64,000 nucleotides of DNA from Dendrolimus kikuchii. Its lineage: Eukaryota; Arthropoda; Insecta; Lepidoptera; Lasiocampidae. The stretch covers positions 14,890,387 to 14,954,386 of the forward strand of contig CM034392.1 of assembly GCA_019925095.2 (NCBI GenBank), in the 5' to 3' direction. A program made the position numbers and the translations under genes. Positions 22,910 to 36,200 of this stretch are shown one piece after another. The first letter of the stretch is position 1, and every line of letters begins with the position of its first letter. The notes under the pieces are model-generated. The model was given only the letters and a program-made list of their open reading frames with translations, was not told the origin of the DNA and searched no databases.

Positions 22910-24068
22910 TTTCTAGCCTACGAGGCGATTGAGAAGTACGGTGAAGCTCTGGTGGTATCACTGGATGTCTCTAAGGCCTTCGACAGAGTCTGGCATGACA
23001 GCCTTATTCGCAAGCTTCCAGCATATGGTCTACCAAACACTCTGTGCGCCTGGATATTAGACTTTCTGACGGACCGATGCATACGAGTGGTCGTAGATGG
23101 CCACTCCTCCGATCTTATGCCAATTAACGCCGGCGTTCCTCAGGGGTCGGTACTCTCTGCAACGCTCTTTGTGCTACATATTAACGACTTGCTCAAACCC
23201 GGTATCTATGGGTATGCAGACGATAGCACCGTTGTAGAGAGATACACATCCACCGCGCGAACTGACAGAGTCGAAAACCATACACTTAGGGAGGCAATGA
23301 TAGAGCGATTGAAGGTAACTTTAAAGGCAGTATCCGACTGGGGAAAAGCTAACTTAGTTACGTTCAATGCCTCTAAGACCCAGGCGTGTCTTTTTACTGC
23401 GAAAAGGAGTTCTTTCGAACTAAATCCTACTTTCCGCGGAGTGTCCGTTCCGATAACCGATGAACTTCAGCTTCTTGGCGTTTCCTTGACATCGACTCTC
23501 AACTTTGGATCATACATCGAGTGTATAGCACAAACTACGGCAAAAGAGCTGGGCATACTCTCTAAGGTGAGACGGTACTTCACATCTGAACAATTGCTAG
23601 TGTTGTGCAAAACACAAGTACGAGCATATATGGAGTACTGTTCTCACCTTTGGGATGACTCAGCTAAATATCAACTCGAAGCACTAGAGTCGATTGAGCG
23701 GAAAGCCAGGAGGCTGGTTGGCAACGACCAGCTTTTCGATGATAAAACGCAGTCTCGAACATCGACGCAGGGTTGCCAGCTTATCGGTTTTCTATCGGAT
23801 TCACTTTGGAGAGTGTGCAGCTGAGCTCTTCGATCTGATTCCGCCATCTCCCTTCCATCATCGGACAACCAGACGAACCGGCATGCGGCATCGATATATG
23901 GTGGATATTCCACCTCTTAGAACGAAGCGCTTTGCATCTAGTTTCATCATACGCACCGCAAAGGAGTGGAACTCATTGCAAAAATCTGTCTTTCCGGATA
24001 CATATAACCTGGGTGTCTTCAAGTCCCGTGTGAATAGGTACCTTCTAGGCAAGCGTGCTCCATCCTAG
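22910..24068 (+). pseudogene. Jockey/CR1-type reverse transcriptase, 5'-truncated and frameshifted
   Basis: The reading frame is open upstream of the first methionine (AYEAIEKYGEALVVSLDVSK), so the copy starts in mid-ORF. RT motifs are SLDVSKAFDRVWHDSLI, LTDRCIRVVVDG, AGVPQGSVLSATLF and GYADDS (catalytic YADD), then LLGVSL and the thumb region to [13 protein letters not shown] frameshift near 23745 moves the rest ([49 protein letters not shown]) to another frame that ends at 24068. Together they cover RT palm to C terminus, with the endonuclease missing. It cannot retrotranspose. Confidence 0.85.
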
Positions 24069-24650
24069 ACCATATCTTCGCCCAGCATAGGTCAAGATTG
24101 TGGTCAAACGCGAACCTATATTACAATTTAAAAACATACTTTTATTGACTTATACAGCCGTACGTGATACTTCTTCACATGGTTGCGCCTGCACGCACAA
24201 CTAGCCACGCACTGTCCCGACGATAAGATGTCTCACTCACATTACCGTCACCGATATTACGTAGACCACCTCCTGCTACTGCAGTGCTCACCTCCGAATT
24301 TATTGCGTGTAGTTCGCTTCTGGATCTGCTCTTAAACTACGCTCCACTCCTCCTTCACTGAACTTCCCACTAAATTCTTCACTAAATTCATCGCTAAACT
24401 CTTACTTGTTTTCACTAACACTTATTTTCTATTAAACTTCTCTGCCAACTCTTTTGTATCGCACTTCTCGCTTCGCTGTCCTCAACTGAACTCCCCGGTA
24501 GGCGCGCCTTACGCTGCTTATATACCGGGAAGAATCGTCTAGAACCCATAATCTCGATCTTGTTTTATTGTGTGCAATAAAGAATATTCTATTCTATCTC
24601 TTAACGTTCGTCGGCTTTCCACGCGTATTGGATGAAATAACAACTAATAA
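24069..24650 (-). mobile_element. Possible solo LTR or long LINE 3' UTR
   Basis: On the minus strand there is a TATA box (ggtatataagcagcg, plus 24512-24526). About 37 nt downstream is an arthropod initiator-like TTCAGTTG, then about 400 bp ending in the polyadenylation-like aataaaagtatg near plus 24130-24140. The start could be tgttatttcatcc (plus 24637-24649). This is U3-R-U5 logic, but clean TG...CA ends and a target duplication are not visible. Alternatively it is the 3' UTR of the preceding LINE, ending with gcaataaagaatattctatt near 24570. Confidence 0.3.
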
Positions 24651-25083
24651 CGCGATCGGGCACCGGCTTATGTTTCAAAATATGCGGTAAGATTACAAAA
24701 TTAAAATACAAGTGGCAATAAGAGAAAATACATTGCGAGTTCGACGTTTTTATTTAGAAGTTTGTTTTATTTATAAAAATAATTTAGTATGTTGTGGGGC
24801 GCCACTACGGCGTGTGTGCTTGTGAATTATTATAGTTTTTATTTGTTTATTGTGTGGTTGTTCACGGATTTTACGCAGTTCTTTGTTCATTGCAGTGAGT
24901 TTTATTCGCCAAAATGGCTTTAATTCATTTGGAATGCTGCTCCACTGACTATATGTTTTTTGTATGTTGACAGTGGGGCCTTAATTTCTACAATGGCGAC
25001 GTAATTGGCGCTCGAATATGTATTTTCAACCCGCTTGCCCTGGCCGAACGCCACTGCTAATACACAACATTTGATACGTTCAT

Positions 25084-25137
25084 TTTTTTATTACCTGAGA
25101 CAAGCAACCAGGCAGCCGGTTCACTTGATGGAAGGTG
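25084..25137 (-). repeat. Repeat B, short 3'-end fragment
   Basis: aaccaggcagccggttcac and ttgatggaaggtgg match the tail-proximal end of the repeat B family, again with a T-run on the plus-strand left side. It is a very short 5'-truncated copy. Confidence 0.5.
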
Positions 25138-25267
25138 GAATTAATTATATTATATTATATTAATCCAGTTAATTAATATAATTAATCCCATGTAGATTAG
25201 TATGGGTTCAAGTACAAAACTAACGAAATAAATATTAATAAAAAATAAAAAACCAAAGACATTATAA

Positions 25268-25770
25268 CTAAAATACATTATGTAGCAGATCATTGCCAAC
25301 GGGGAGCGTGCCCAGAAGGCTGGCTGCATTGCCACGCTGTATGGCAATACTTATTTGTTGTGCAAAATATGAGCCAGCCTTCTGATCACGGGTAGTGTCA
25401 AAGAGTTTCTTACATATGTCTTTAAAGAAACTCTTTGCCGACGGACCCCACGGGCCTAATGTTTCAACCCCAAACGGCACAAATATGTAACCCCTTCCTA
25501 AGGCTCCATATTTGCGCCGTTTGACGTCCTCAGCTGAAGCGGCAGCGTTGCCAGCCCCTGACTCGGTCATTGGAAGATGTGACGGGGCCAGTGTGTCAAC
25601 ACAGGTCGCATCCCACACTAGCGGCCGCCCCATCTTCCAAGGAACGAGTGACATTCCGTCCGGTCTCTTGCCATCGTCACGCACCAGGCCATTTGGTTCC
25701 AGAATGGCCGGGACGCCGACGCTGACAAGAGCCCGGCGAATGATGTCGTTGAGGCTGGCATGACGAGATT
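25268..25770 (-). pseudogene. C-terminal ORF fragment of a retroelement-associated protein
   Basis: The frame is open from about 25766 (RHASLNDIIRRALVSVGVP) through VRDDGKRPDGMSLVPW, GRPLVWDATCVDTLAPSH, DVKRRKYGAL, FVPFGVETLGPWGPSA and ISIAIQRGNAASLLG. The ATG at 25684 is internal. RPDG...W..GR.LVWD.T is a conserved signature I associate with the region after the reverse transcriptase in some animal retroelements. The spaced Asp, Asp and Lys residues would fit a restriction-endonuclease-like fold, but that is inference. The fragment has no upstream RT and ends at the stop at 25268. It is repeat-derived rather than a host gene. Confidence 0.6.
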
Positions 25771-27190
25771 AATCCCAAATTTCAAAATGTATCAACTAAC
25801 ATAGGTTTAGAAATAAAATAACATATTATCACTTGAATATTTTTATTTAAAACTCGTTTGCACAGTTGTAGAGCCAGCTATATCGTAGCTTTACTCGTAT
25901 AATAAAATCAAAGAAACTAATTATAAATTTATCTAATATAATCGTGTACTTATAATCAATTCGAATTTCATATTAATTTACATTTTGAGTAAAACCAATT
26001 GTTTTTTTTTTGCTACGATTTCAAATAAATAATAGGGCATAATAGACCTACAACCTGTATTCACAGATGAAGATTGGTACGAATTAATGCGACCGTTTAC
26101 TCTATGCATCTACCGTATCCTATCAATGGCCGCAATAGCTTTATGTCCTCCGTACCCGTCTAGATCTGCTTTTTTACGAATTACATCTACCAGCACTTTT
26201 ATATCAAAAAGTTATAAAAGGTCCTACAATAGGCTAAAAGGATACCATATTGTAAAATTGCTTTAAAAATGATTATTGGCCTCTTTATCATAATAATAAT
26301 AAGTGCCAGTATAATAGTGTGCCTCTCACGAATTAAAGAAAACAAGTTTGGTCACTTTCTGTAAGACGTGAAAGATGGAAAAGTCCCGGCCAAGGCCGAA
26401 ATTATTGCGAAACGTCGGCCGAGACTTTTCTGTTATCGTTATGGGCCTTTCTATTATTTCTAAAATTATAATAGTCACTGGTCTCAAAACATGGCTTAAG
26501 TACTATACACCTAAAATATATAAATTATTACAAATTAAGTAAGGCATTTACAACATCAGGGATCCTTAAGATTACTTTATATTTACATGACACTAAATCC
26601 GTCTAAATTAGCATCATGTAAAAACAAAGAATTGACTAAGCTTAAATCGGTAAAACAATTAAGTTTACATGTATAAAATGGTCAAGATTTCGGCGATCTA
26701 TGTGACCCTGGAAGCTCGTTTTACGTCGATGAAAACTCATTTCAAAACCTAGCTTCGGCTTGGTCGTCAAAATTTTGCTTTCGAGTTACATAATTTGAGA
26801 CCACCATTTCTTCAAAGGTAGAGTCGTCAACAACCTAACTCTATCGTTTGGCACTGGTTTCCGCGAAAAAGATAAATAATAAAATAAATAAGCCTTATAC
26901 GAAGACTTGGAAATTCGTTTCCATAATCAGATTTAGAAATTAACATTTAAATATTTAATCACAGTCATGGTAGTTTCCTTAAAATTGAGTTGTGCGTGCC
27001 ACGACACTATGAAAATACGAAAAATAATATCGATTACTACATTATGACACGAAATCTTAAACTACTTCATTTTGATAATTGTGTTGAGCATTATTATTGT
27101 GCAAAAAAGAGTAGATGGAAATGATTATCACAAAGGCATTCTTGCCCAGTGACACTGCATCCAAGGTAATTTACATTTTACTGAAGATTT
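25771..27190. other. 3' flank of the tenectin gene
   Basis: Non-coding. An imperfect inverted repeat lies at 26375-26436 (gaaaagtcccggcc pairing with ggccgagacttttc). The part next to 27190 is presumably the 3' UTR of the gene on the minus strand; I could not fix a polyadenylation site. Confidence 0.4.
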
Positions 27191-27296
27191 TCACCTTCGC
27201 CGTTTAGCAGACACGGCTGCAGCTATCATTTGTCTTAGCATTGGCTCTGGGGTACACGCCTTGGGATCGCATTTCATCTGACCGTCTCCTCCGCAT
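27191..27296 (-). CDS. Tnc: Tenectin exon 6: C-terminal exon
   Basis: Acceptor taatttcag at 27297-27305; the exon completes the split Thr codon and finishes VWC6 with TCGGDGQMKCDPKAC. It then encodes TPEPMLRQMIAAAVSAKRRR and stops with TGA at 27191-27193. The basic KRRR terminus is unusual for a secreted acidic mucin. There is no transmembrane segment or GPI signal. Confidence 0.8.
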
Positions 27297-30200
27297 CTGA
27301 AATTAGAATAATACTTGTAAACAACATAAATCAAATTGATTTTTTTTTATTGAATTCATTCCAAAAATAATAATATGAAATAAGTACATGGAATTTTTTA
27401 TAATATTTTTTGTTTATTTTTATAAAGAAAAAGGAAAGCTCTGATTTTGAAATACATATAATTGACTTACGTGCAATGTAAACATGGTCCTGACGATGCG
27501 CGAACGACTTCCCCTACTTTATAAGTATGTCCTTTTATTTGGCAGCCTCTTCTATGTGCAGCGCCCTTGTAGGAGTGAGTGGGGAAATGCGGTGGCAACG
27601 TCGTTGTCGTTGTTGTCGTTGTTGTGGTAACGTTGAGGGTAGTCGCCATGGAGACAGGACATTCATAGCGTGGACAACAGAAACCTTGTATTGGTTCCTC
27701 GTGGCATCCATGTATGGGAGGCGGACAACTTTGCTGTAAGCAAATAATGTCGCTTCTAAAGCAAAAACAGAAGTCACAAGGATCGTCTCTAGGTATTTGT
27801 TGTGCGGACACATAAACTTTTCCGCCATATCTGCATGTTCCTGGTCCAAGTGCCTGGTCTTCGTCTCCGTAATCTGTCTCTCCACCGTACCCACTAACTC
27901 CACTTGGAGGGAAATGGCTCTCTTCTTCAGGTATTGGAACTTCGTCAGTAGGTTGTATTTCACTAGGCTTTGGCAGTTCTGGTGCCGCTGTCGACTGTGC
28001 ACTTTCCGTAGGCTTTTCTTTAGGTTTCGTAAATTTGTCAACTGGAGCAGGTGCATGTGTTGTTACATATTCTTCAACGCTCATTGTAGTAACTTTTGTG
28101 GTTGACGATACGATTTCTTCGCCAGGTGTAAACATTTCCTGTGATGTACTGGATTTAGAGGGCTTTTCTTCAGAAATCGGGTGTGTTTTCTCTTTTTCTA
28201 CGTCTTCAATTGGGGTTTCTGTTGAAATTTCTTTTTCTTTGCTTTCTGTTGTATATTTTACATCCGTTTCCTGTAAAACAGATGAGAGGGAAGAGCTTTC
28301 CTCTACGTGTGTGGTAGTAGACTGACTTGATATATCTGGAATTGAAGTTTCAGTTAGCAGGCTTGTTTCTGTCGGTCCTTTAACAGGTGTTTCACTGTCC
28401 TCTTTTATTTCTGTAGGTCTATCGGCATCCTTTTCTATTTGTTCATCAATTGTTTTCTCTGTTACAATTTCGGGTTTTAGTTTTTGGGATTGATCCTGTA
28501 TTTTTTCATCTTCCAAGCTTACGCTTGAAGTAGTTGCAATATCCTCCAAAATCTTTTCAGTGACTTCAGCGTGGCTGGTTTCATGTTGTATGCTGATTTG
28601 TGGTGTTGTAATCACTTCAGAAGTTACGGTGGTCTTGGCATAAATAGTTTCGTCTTCAGAAATAGGACGTAACGTTGTTGCAATATCTTCTGAAATCTTG
28701 TCGGTGGTTATAGTATGACTTATATCCTTTTCGAAGCTAGGACCTTGAAGTGTTGAAGTCTCATCTAAAGTATTTTCTGTAGTTATATAGTGCCCAGGTT
28801 CCTTTTCGATAGTAGGATGTAATGTTACGGCAATTTCATCCACAATCTTGTCAGTATCTCCAGGGTGAATAATTTCTTCTTCAAACCTTGGATGTTGAGT
28901 TGTTTCAGTCTCCTCCAAAATTTTATCAGTAACTACAATCTGGCCGTTGTCTTCTTCCGAGCTCGGAAGAGGTGTAGTTATACTCTCTTCTAAAACTTTT
29001 TCAGTTGTTATAACATGACCTAGTTCCACTTCAAAGCCAGGGCGATGAGACGTTGTAGATTCTGTCGTTTTGCCAACAGTTACATCGTAACCGGTTTCCG
29101 CTTCAGAGCTATGACGAGGTGTTGTTGGCCACTCTTCTGAAATCTTCTCAATGTTTTGACCAATTTCTTCTTCAAAACTCGGTCGTAGTGATGTACCAGC
29201 TTCTTCTAAAGCTTTTTCTGTAGTTACTGTGTGACTAACTTTCTCTTCAGAGCTAGAACCCGCCGTCATAGCACTCTCTTCTAAAATCCTTTCAGTAGTT
29301 AATTCATGGCTGACTTCCTCTTCAAAGCGTTGTGTCGTTACAGTATCTACCAGAACCTTGTCAGCACTTTCAACGTGACTTGCTTCTTCATCAGTGCTAA
29401 TAGGTGACGTGGGTACACTATCTTCTGCTACCTTTTCAGTAGATTCAACATAGCCAGATTCTTTTTCTATATTTGGATGCAATGTTGTCGCAATCTCTTC
29501 CATAATCTTATCAGTAGCTTCAGCATGACTAATTTCCTCTTCAATGCTAGCACGTTCGGTTGTTCCAGTCTCTTCTAAAATTTTATCAGTAATTGCAGGG
29601 TGACTAATTTCTTCTTCGTAACTAGGAAGCGGAGTTATCTCAGTCCCTTCTAAAATCTTGTCAGTGGCGTAAGAGTGACTAGTTACTTTTACGGAACTAG
29701 GGGATGGAGTTATTTCTGTCTCTTCTATTATCTTATCAGTAATTTCAGATTGACTAGTTTCTTCTACGTAACTTGGGCGTGGCGTAGTTTCAGTCTCTTC
29801 TAAAATGTTGTCAGTTGATAGTGTATGACTAGTTTTTTCATCAAAGCGTGGTGTTGTTACAGTTCCTTCCAAATATCTGTCAGTATTTTCAGAGTGACTA
29901 GTTTCTTTATCAAAATTAGGCAAGGTTGTTATAGTCTCTCCTGAAATCTTTTCAGTAGCTCCAGGATAACTGGTTTCCTTTCCGACATCCGAAAGCAATG
30001 TCGTGGCAGTCTCCTCCAAAATGTTCTCGGTATCTTGGGCAAGACTAATTTCTTTTTCAGTAAAAAGTTGAGTTGTCGCAGCCTCTTCTTCCAAAAACTT
30101 GTCTGTAACAGCAAAATAATTAGTATCTTTTTCAGAGCTAAGATGATGTGTTGTTTCAGTATCTTCCGAAATTTTATCAGTGGTTATAGTATGAATTTTA

Positions 30201-33200
30201 TCCACTTCAAAGCTAGGATATTGGGATGTAGCACTCTCTTCCAGAATTTTGTCGGTAGCTACAGTGTAACCGATTTCTTCTTCGGGAGTAAGATGAGGTG
30301 TTGTTGCACTATCTTCTGCAACTTTGCCACTTTCTTCACCATGACTGCTTTCTTTTTCCAAGCTGGGGCGTACTGAAGTGGTAGGCTCCACCAAAACTTT
30401 CTCAGTAGTTACATCGTGGCTGGTTTCCTCCCCGGAACTAGGATGCGTCTGCTTTGCTGTCTCTTCTGAAAACTTATCAGTTGTTACACTGATAGTTGTT
30501 TTTTCTTCAATGATAGGGCTGAATGACGTAGATAACTCTACCAAAATCTTTTCAGTACTTTCAGCGTGAGTAGTTTCTTCGTCGGAGCTTAAACGTGGTG
30601 TCGTAGGAGATTCTTCCAAATGTTTGTGAGTATGTTCTTCTAACTCAACTAGATCGGATGTGCTTTCCGAATATTCATGTTTTGGAGTAGAGGTGTACTC
30701 CAATAAAAGTGGCGTTGTATTCTCTGCACCATATTCAGATTCCTTTTCTGAGAATGTAACATCTCTTTCTGTCGTTTGTTCTGTATATATTGGTGAAATT
30801 TTTTGTTTATCTATGTCTCCAGACGATTCAGTAGACATATCTTTTTGTTTGTTTATGACGTCTTCTGTTGTTGTTACTACTTTAGGTGCTTCTGTTGTCA
30901 TTGAATTAGGTGATACGGTTTGCATTTCTTCCTGTTCAGGACTATATATTTCAGGTAATGGCTTATGTAAATCTTCAGGTTCATGTGAAAGAAACTCTGA
31001 TATATGTGTTTGTTCTATATAAGATAATTCAGTACTCACTTCTACTTTACTTTCAAATTCAGGACCACTAGTACCGTAATCATGTACAATCGTAGCACTG
31101 GGTTGTTCTGTGCTTGTTGGAGTTAAATCAGGTAAAATTATAATCTTAGGTGTAGTTAGTTTATCTTCTTCGCTGAAACTAGTAGATAATATATCTGTTT
31201 CTTTATCAACTTTGTATCCTTCAGTACTTATAGAATATTCTCTTATAGGCTCCTGCGTTGTTGTTGCGGTAGGTACTGTTATTTCAATATCTTTATTTTC
31301 TATTTCAGATTCAGATACAGAAGATCCTAATAATTCAGATTTTGTATGTTCGGTAGTTAAATCAATTTGAAGCTTAGAATCAGTTTCATGTTCAAGTTTA
31401 GACGTTACTGGAATGCTAGTGATTTCTTGCTCTTCAATATCGGATGGAATAATACTTGTTGGTTTTGTTTCGAGTTCTAGCAGTACAGGTGTTTCTGTTT
31501 TAATTTCTTTTACAGGTGACACAATAGTCGCGTGAGATTCAAATTCAGGTAGTTTTGAATCTTTTTGTGGTACTTCAGTTGTTACAACTTCAGATACCAC
31601 CGTAAAAGGTTCTGAAGCCTCAAGAATTGATGTTATAGTAGTGGCTGGTTCTGGTACTTTGGATACATCTTCATGTGCATGATAGTCCTCTTGTACAGGT
31701 ACTTCTGAATGTGAATTAAATACAATTCCAGACGTGGTTGTACCAGTTTCATTTTCTGTATATGATGTTTTATCTTCTAACGTTGTCATTGTATGTTTTT
31801 TATCTTCTTCGGTCGTTACTTTTGCAATTGATTTTTCGAAATCGGGCTGAGTAGGAATGTAATGTTCTGGCAGTTCAGTTTCAGTGTTTTCTAATAAGGA
31901 AATGTCTTTGTATTCTGTCACTTTCTCTATATCTTCATGTATTTCTGGTATTGACAATGGAATTTCGGTAGTTATATCTTCATATACAGGTTTTTCAACC
32001 TTTTCAACTTCTTTTTCAGTCATTTTAATTCTTTCTGTAGTCGGAGATAAATAATCTTCCTTACTTACTTCTTTTTGTACATCCAAATTAATTCCCTCAG
32101 TTTTGTCTTCTGCCGTGAATGGTGAAATTGTGGCGGCAGTTGTAAGTTTCTCAAAATCGACTTCTTTTTGTATTTCCAAAACCTCTTGTTCATACACATC
32201 AGTACTTCGTACAGGATCAGTCACCACCTCTTCAAGGTCTGAAATATTTGGCGATTCGGTAGTAAATGAATCTTTCTCTTCTTCATTATTAACTTCTGTT
32301 TTCTTAGTAGGAACTTCCGCTGCTGTGGATTCTAGTTCCTGAGGAATAACCTCACTTTGTACTGGAACTCCAGTAATACTTTCTTCTAAGTCAGTTACAT
32401 AAGGCTGTGGTATAGTAGTAGTCAGTTTTTCTTCACTAAGTCCACTTAAACTATGTTCTTCAGTTACATATTCTTCTGTATCAATGTCTGATGTAGTAGA
32501 AAACTCTAGTTTTTGTTCTTTCTGAGGCTCATACGTTAATAAGCTTTCCTTATCTGGAGCAGTAACGTGTATTTCAGATTTAGTAGTAGTTGTTTCACCT
32601 TCAACCTCAACTGGTTTTGGTGTGGTAACCATATATACGACTGAATCTACAGATTTGGTGGAAGTTAACATTTCATTCTCCAAAGATTCAGTTGTTCTTT
32701 GGTACGAATCTTCGTGTTTATCTGAAACTTTTGGTGTATCTATTTTAGATATTTCTTCATATGGTCCAAGTGTCACTGTATCGATTATCTCGGAAGCTGT
32801 AGTAGGAGCTACTGTATCAACATTAATTATAGATTCCGTGACTTGCTTCTCCATACCGGTCGCTTCAGTTTTATCAGATTCGAGTAAATATTGTTCTTGT
32901 GTGACTATTTCTTGAAGTCCCTGTTCTTCTGTACTATAAGATTGTTCGGATATAAATTGTTGTGAAAGTGTAGTGTCAATTGTATTCGATTCAGTGACAT
33001 GTACGCCAGATATGTAATCTGGTTTTTCTTGTTTAGAGGGTGATTCTGTAGTTTTGTACTGTAATGTAGAAACGCTGAAATCAGAAATGTCCGATTCATC
33101 TTTTGTTGCTTTGTCACCCGGAGAATGGTCACTAACTTCATTATCACGGTCTTTTCCTGTTAAAAATTCAGGTGATTCAGTTTCTTTTTCGAAAACTGCA

Positions 33201-36200
33201 CCATAAGGTTCTGTGGTTTCCCCTTTTTCTATATCTGTCGATTTAATAGTTTCAGGACTTACTGTTTTATTTTTATCTATGTCTGTGCTCTCTTGGGTAC
33301 TCTGTTGAATTACTTCTTTTTTATCAGATTTAGTTATATATTCTGATGGTTCATGAGGTGTTAATGTAATTTGAATATCAACTGGTGTTTTGGTTCCAAT
33401 TTCGTGTTCTTCTATTTCTACTTTTTGTGTTGTAATGTCTTGTAGTTTTTTGGTAGCATGATCCTCAAGATTGACATTTAAACTATCTTCCTTTATGTCG
33501 ACTGGTTTTTCGGTAGCATATTCCTCTGTTACGGTTGTAGCTTGCTTCGATGTGCTTGTATCAATTGCTGTTTCCGTAAGTTCATTTTCTTTTTTGACAG
33601 GACCTTCTGATGATGATTCCAATTTTACATCTGTTTCACGTATAATTTCATCAGTTGAAGGTGCTGGTAATCTAGTTGTAATTTCAGAAATTTCATAAAC
33701 TATATCTTCGGGTTCCAGAGTTGTTTGATCTTTCGTGTCTGCTACCGTTACATGAGCAATCTGTTTTTCAGTTTGTGTAACATCTTCAAGTGGAACTAAA
33801 GTTGTACCTTCATAGATATCAAATCCGTGTTCCGCTGGAGTATGTGATTGCTCTAAGCATTCTGTGCCAGTACACATTGTTGGCAGTTTAGTCTCAGTGC
33901 CCACTATTTCCTTTCTTCTACATGATTCTCCTTCACATCCATATGTTACGTGATCAGCAGCCTCTTGACAACCACCCTCTTCTTTGCAAATAATATTATC
34001 ATCAGTTCCACTAGTTTCTTCAGTAACAGTGCATCTGTCACCTTCACACGGAAGGCTAGGAGTTAATGATATCTCCTTACAATTTCCTTCAATTTCACAT
34101 TTTTCTAAAACTGAGGTAGGCAAGGTTTCCGATTGCACAACACAATTGTCACCTACACAAGGTTGAGCTGGTTTTATTTGTGCCAATTCACACTCACCGT
34201 TATCACAACTTTCCTGTGGTGATATACATTTTTCACCTGTACATTTATCTGACTGTCCTAAATCAATACCTTGAGGAACAGGTATCTCACTAACATCATG
34301 GCAACCCTGAGGACCACATTCACTTGTGTCCATTTTTTTATCTAGATCTACTTTACATTTACCGCCAGTACAAGTTTCATATGATAATGTGGGCCGTATT
34401 TTATCTTCACTAACTTCGCATTGATCTCCGCGACATTCGAAAGAAGGCGGCTGGAGAGGTGCTTCTGTTCCAGACATTTGGCTCTGGGATTGAGGTGGCA
34501 TTGTTTCCTTGGAGATATGAGTACATTCATATGTAGGACAGCATGCGTCAGGAGGATCATAAGTGGGCTGACAGTTATCCATGTAGTCTGGTGGAGGACT
34601 GCATATAATCGGATCACATTTAATTATACTACTGATACATTTGCAACCTGTGTGACAGTTATGTGTGCTTGGTACATTGCTTTCGTTCCTGTACGTAACA
34701 CCATTTTGGAGACAATCACCTTCTCCAGGAATTCTTCCTGGTACCGATACATCTTCATGAATTTCATTTTCTCCCTGATTTACTGTTGATGTTACGGGTA
34801 TATCTGTTTTTTCAATAGCAAGTTCAGTGCTAGATTGTTTTATAAATTCGTGTTCAGGTACTGTAGTCGATGAAATAAATTCTGTTGTTGATAGTGAAGC
34901 TTGTTCAGTTATATGACTATAATCGCCTGATGGGCTAATTGTATGTTTAGTTTCTTTTTCTTCAGGTAATTCAGTAGTTTCATGGCTTTCAATATAATAT
35001 ATTGTTGTAGGTTCTTTTTCAATATATAATTCCGTAGAAATGTTGTCTACTTTCTCACTTTCTATGTCATCTTTTTTAAATCCATCTGTGGTTACGGGTA
35101 TGTCATCGCCTTTCGTTGTATAACTATCGGACGCAGAAACAAGAGGCACAGAAGTAACCAAATTTTTGTCTATTCCACCGGCAGGGATTGTGTTTAGTCC
35201 CTTATCTGGCTCAGTTGTAGTGTCATCACTTATAACCTCTGAAGGGGGTAATTCCGATGAAATATCATATTTAATATCATGTGCAGTGAATTCTTCACCC
35301 TTTACCGTAGTAAATGTTTGTGATTCTTTATTGAGATCTGGCACTACAGTTGCCAGGTAATCTTTAGAAGTTTCAACTTCAGAAGCTGTTGTTGTAGAGA
35401 GCTTGCTTTCCACGACCGTTGTTGTAATGTCATCTTTTTCCTCTAAAGCAGACGTAATAGTGCTTGTCTTAAGGTCGCCTAATATTGTTTCATCTGAAAC
35501 ACTCTTCTGTGTACTTTCACTGCTTGAAGCAGGTGTATTTGCAATGCTTGTAATATATTCTTGAGCTTCAGTGTTTGATGTAGATGTTTCAGCTAACTCA
35601 GTAACATTTGGGATACTGGATAATATTTCTTGACCTCCGTATGTATGATGTTGTTCTACTTCTTGTGTTACAATTTCATCTACAACTGGTGTAGACGACT
35701 CTGGTTTGATATGTGGAACATTTGTTACAATGTGATGTGGAGTTTCATACATTTCCTCCTCGAGTTCTTTTTCGGTTATGTATTCTTCTTTATAACTTAC
35801 TGTTGTTACTCCTATCGTTGATAAACCTGTAGTAACTGGTATAAATTCATGATTGTCCGTTATTTCTTTATCAAATCCTTCATCAACACCATCGTGAGTT
35901 TTAGGTGGCACTGTCTCCGGTAGTAAAATATCAATATCAGGACTTGATACGTATTCGTGAGATTCAGTGGTAAATTCTTCAGTAGATTTGTCAGTACCTA
36001 TTATATGTTTTTCTTGTTCGAATTCTTCTTTTTCCACCTCTTCCAATGTAAGTGTATGTGAGTCTACTGGGGTAGAGCCATAAATTTCACTTTCAAGACT
36101 TGTTTTACTATCCAAAGTCGTAGTTTCTATTACATTCTTTTCAGGAGTAACATTATCACTTTCTACATACACTGAAGAACTAGTTGTTTCTGACAAGCCT

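Noticed and set aside
22686..22961. 91-codon minus frame before the reverse transcriptase
   Set aside because: It spans the Helitron end and the LINE junction, so it cannot be one gene.
27527..35821. Many open frames on the plus strand opposite tenectin
   Set aside because: They are shadows of a long open coding exon with Ser/Thr/Glu-rich codons, which leaves antisense frames open.
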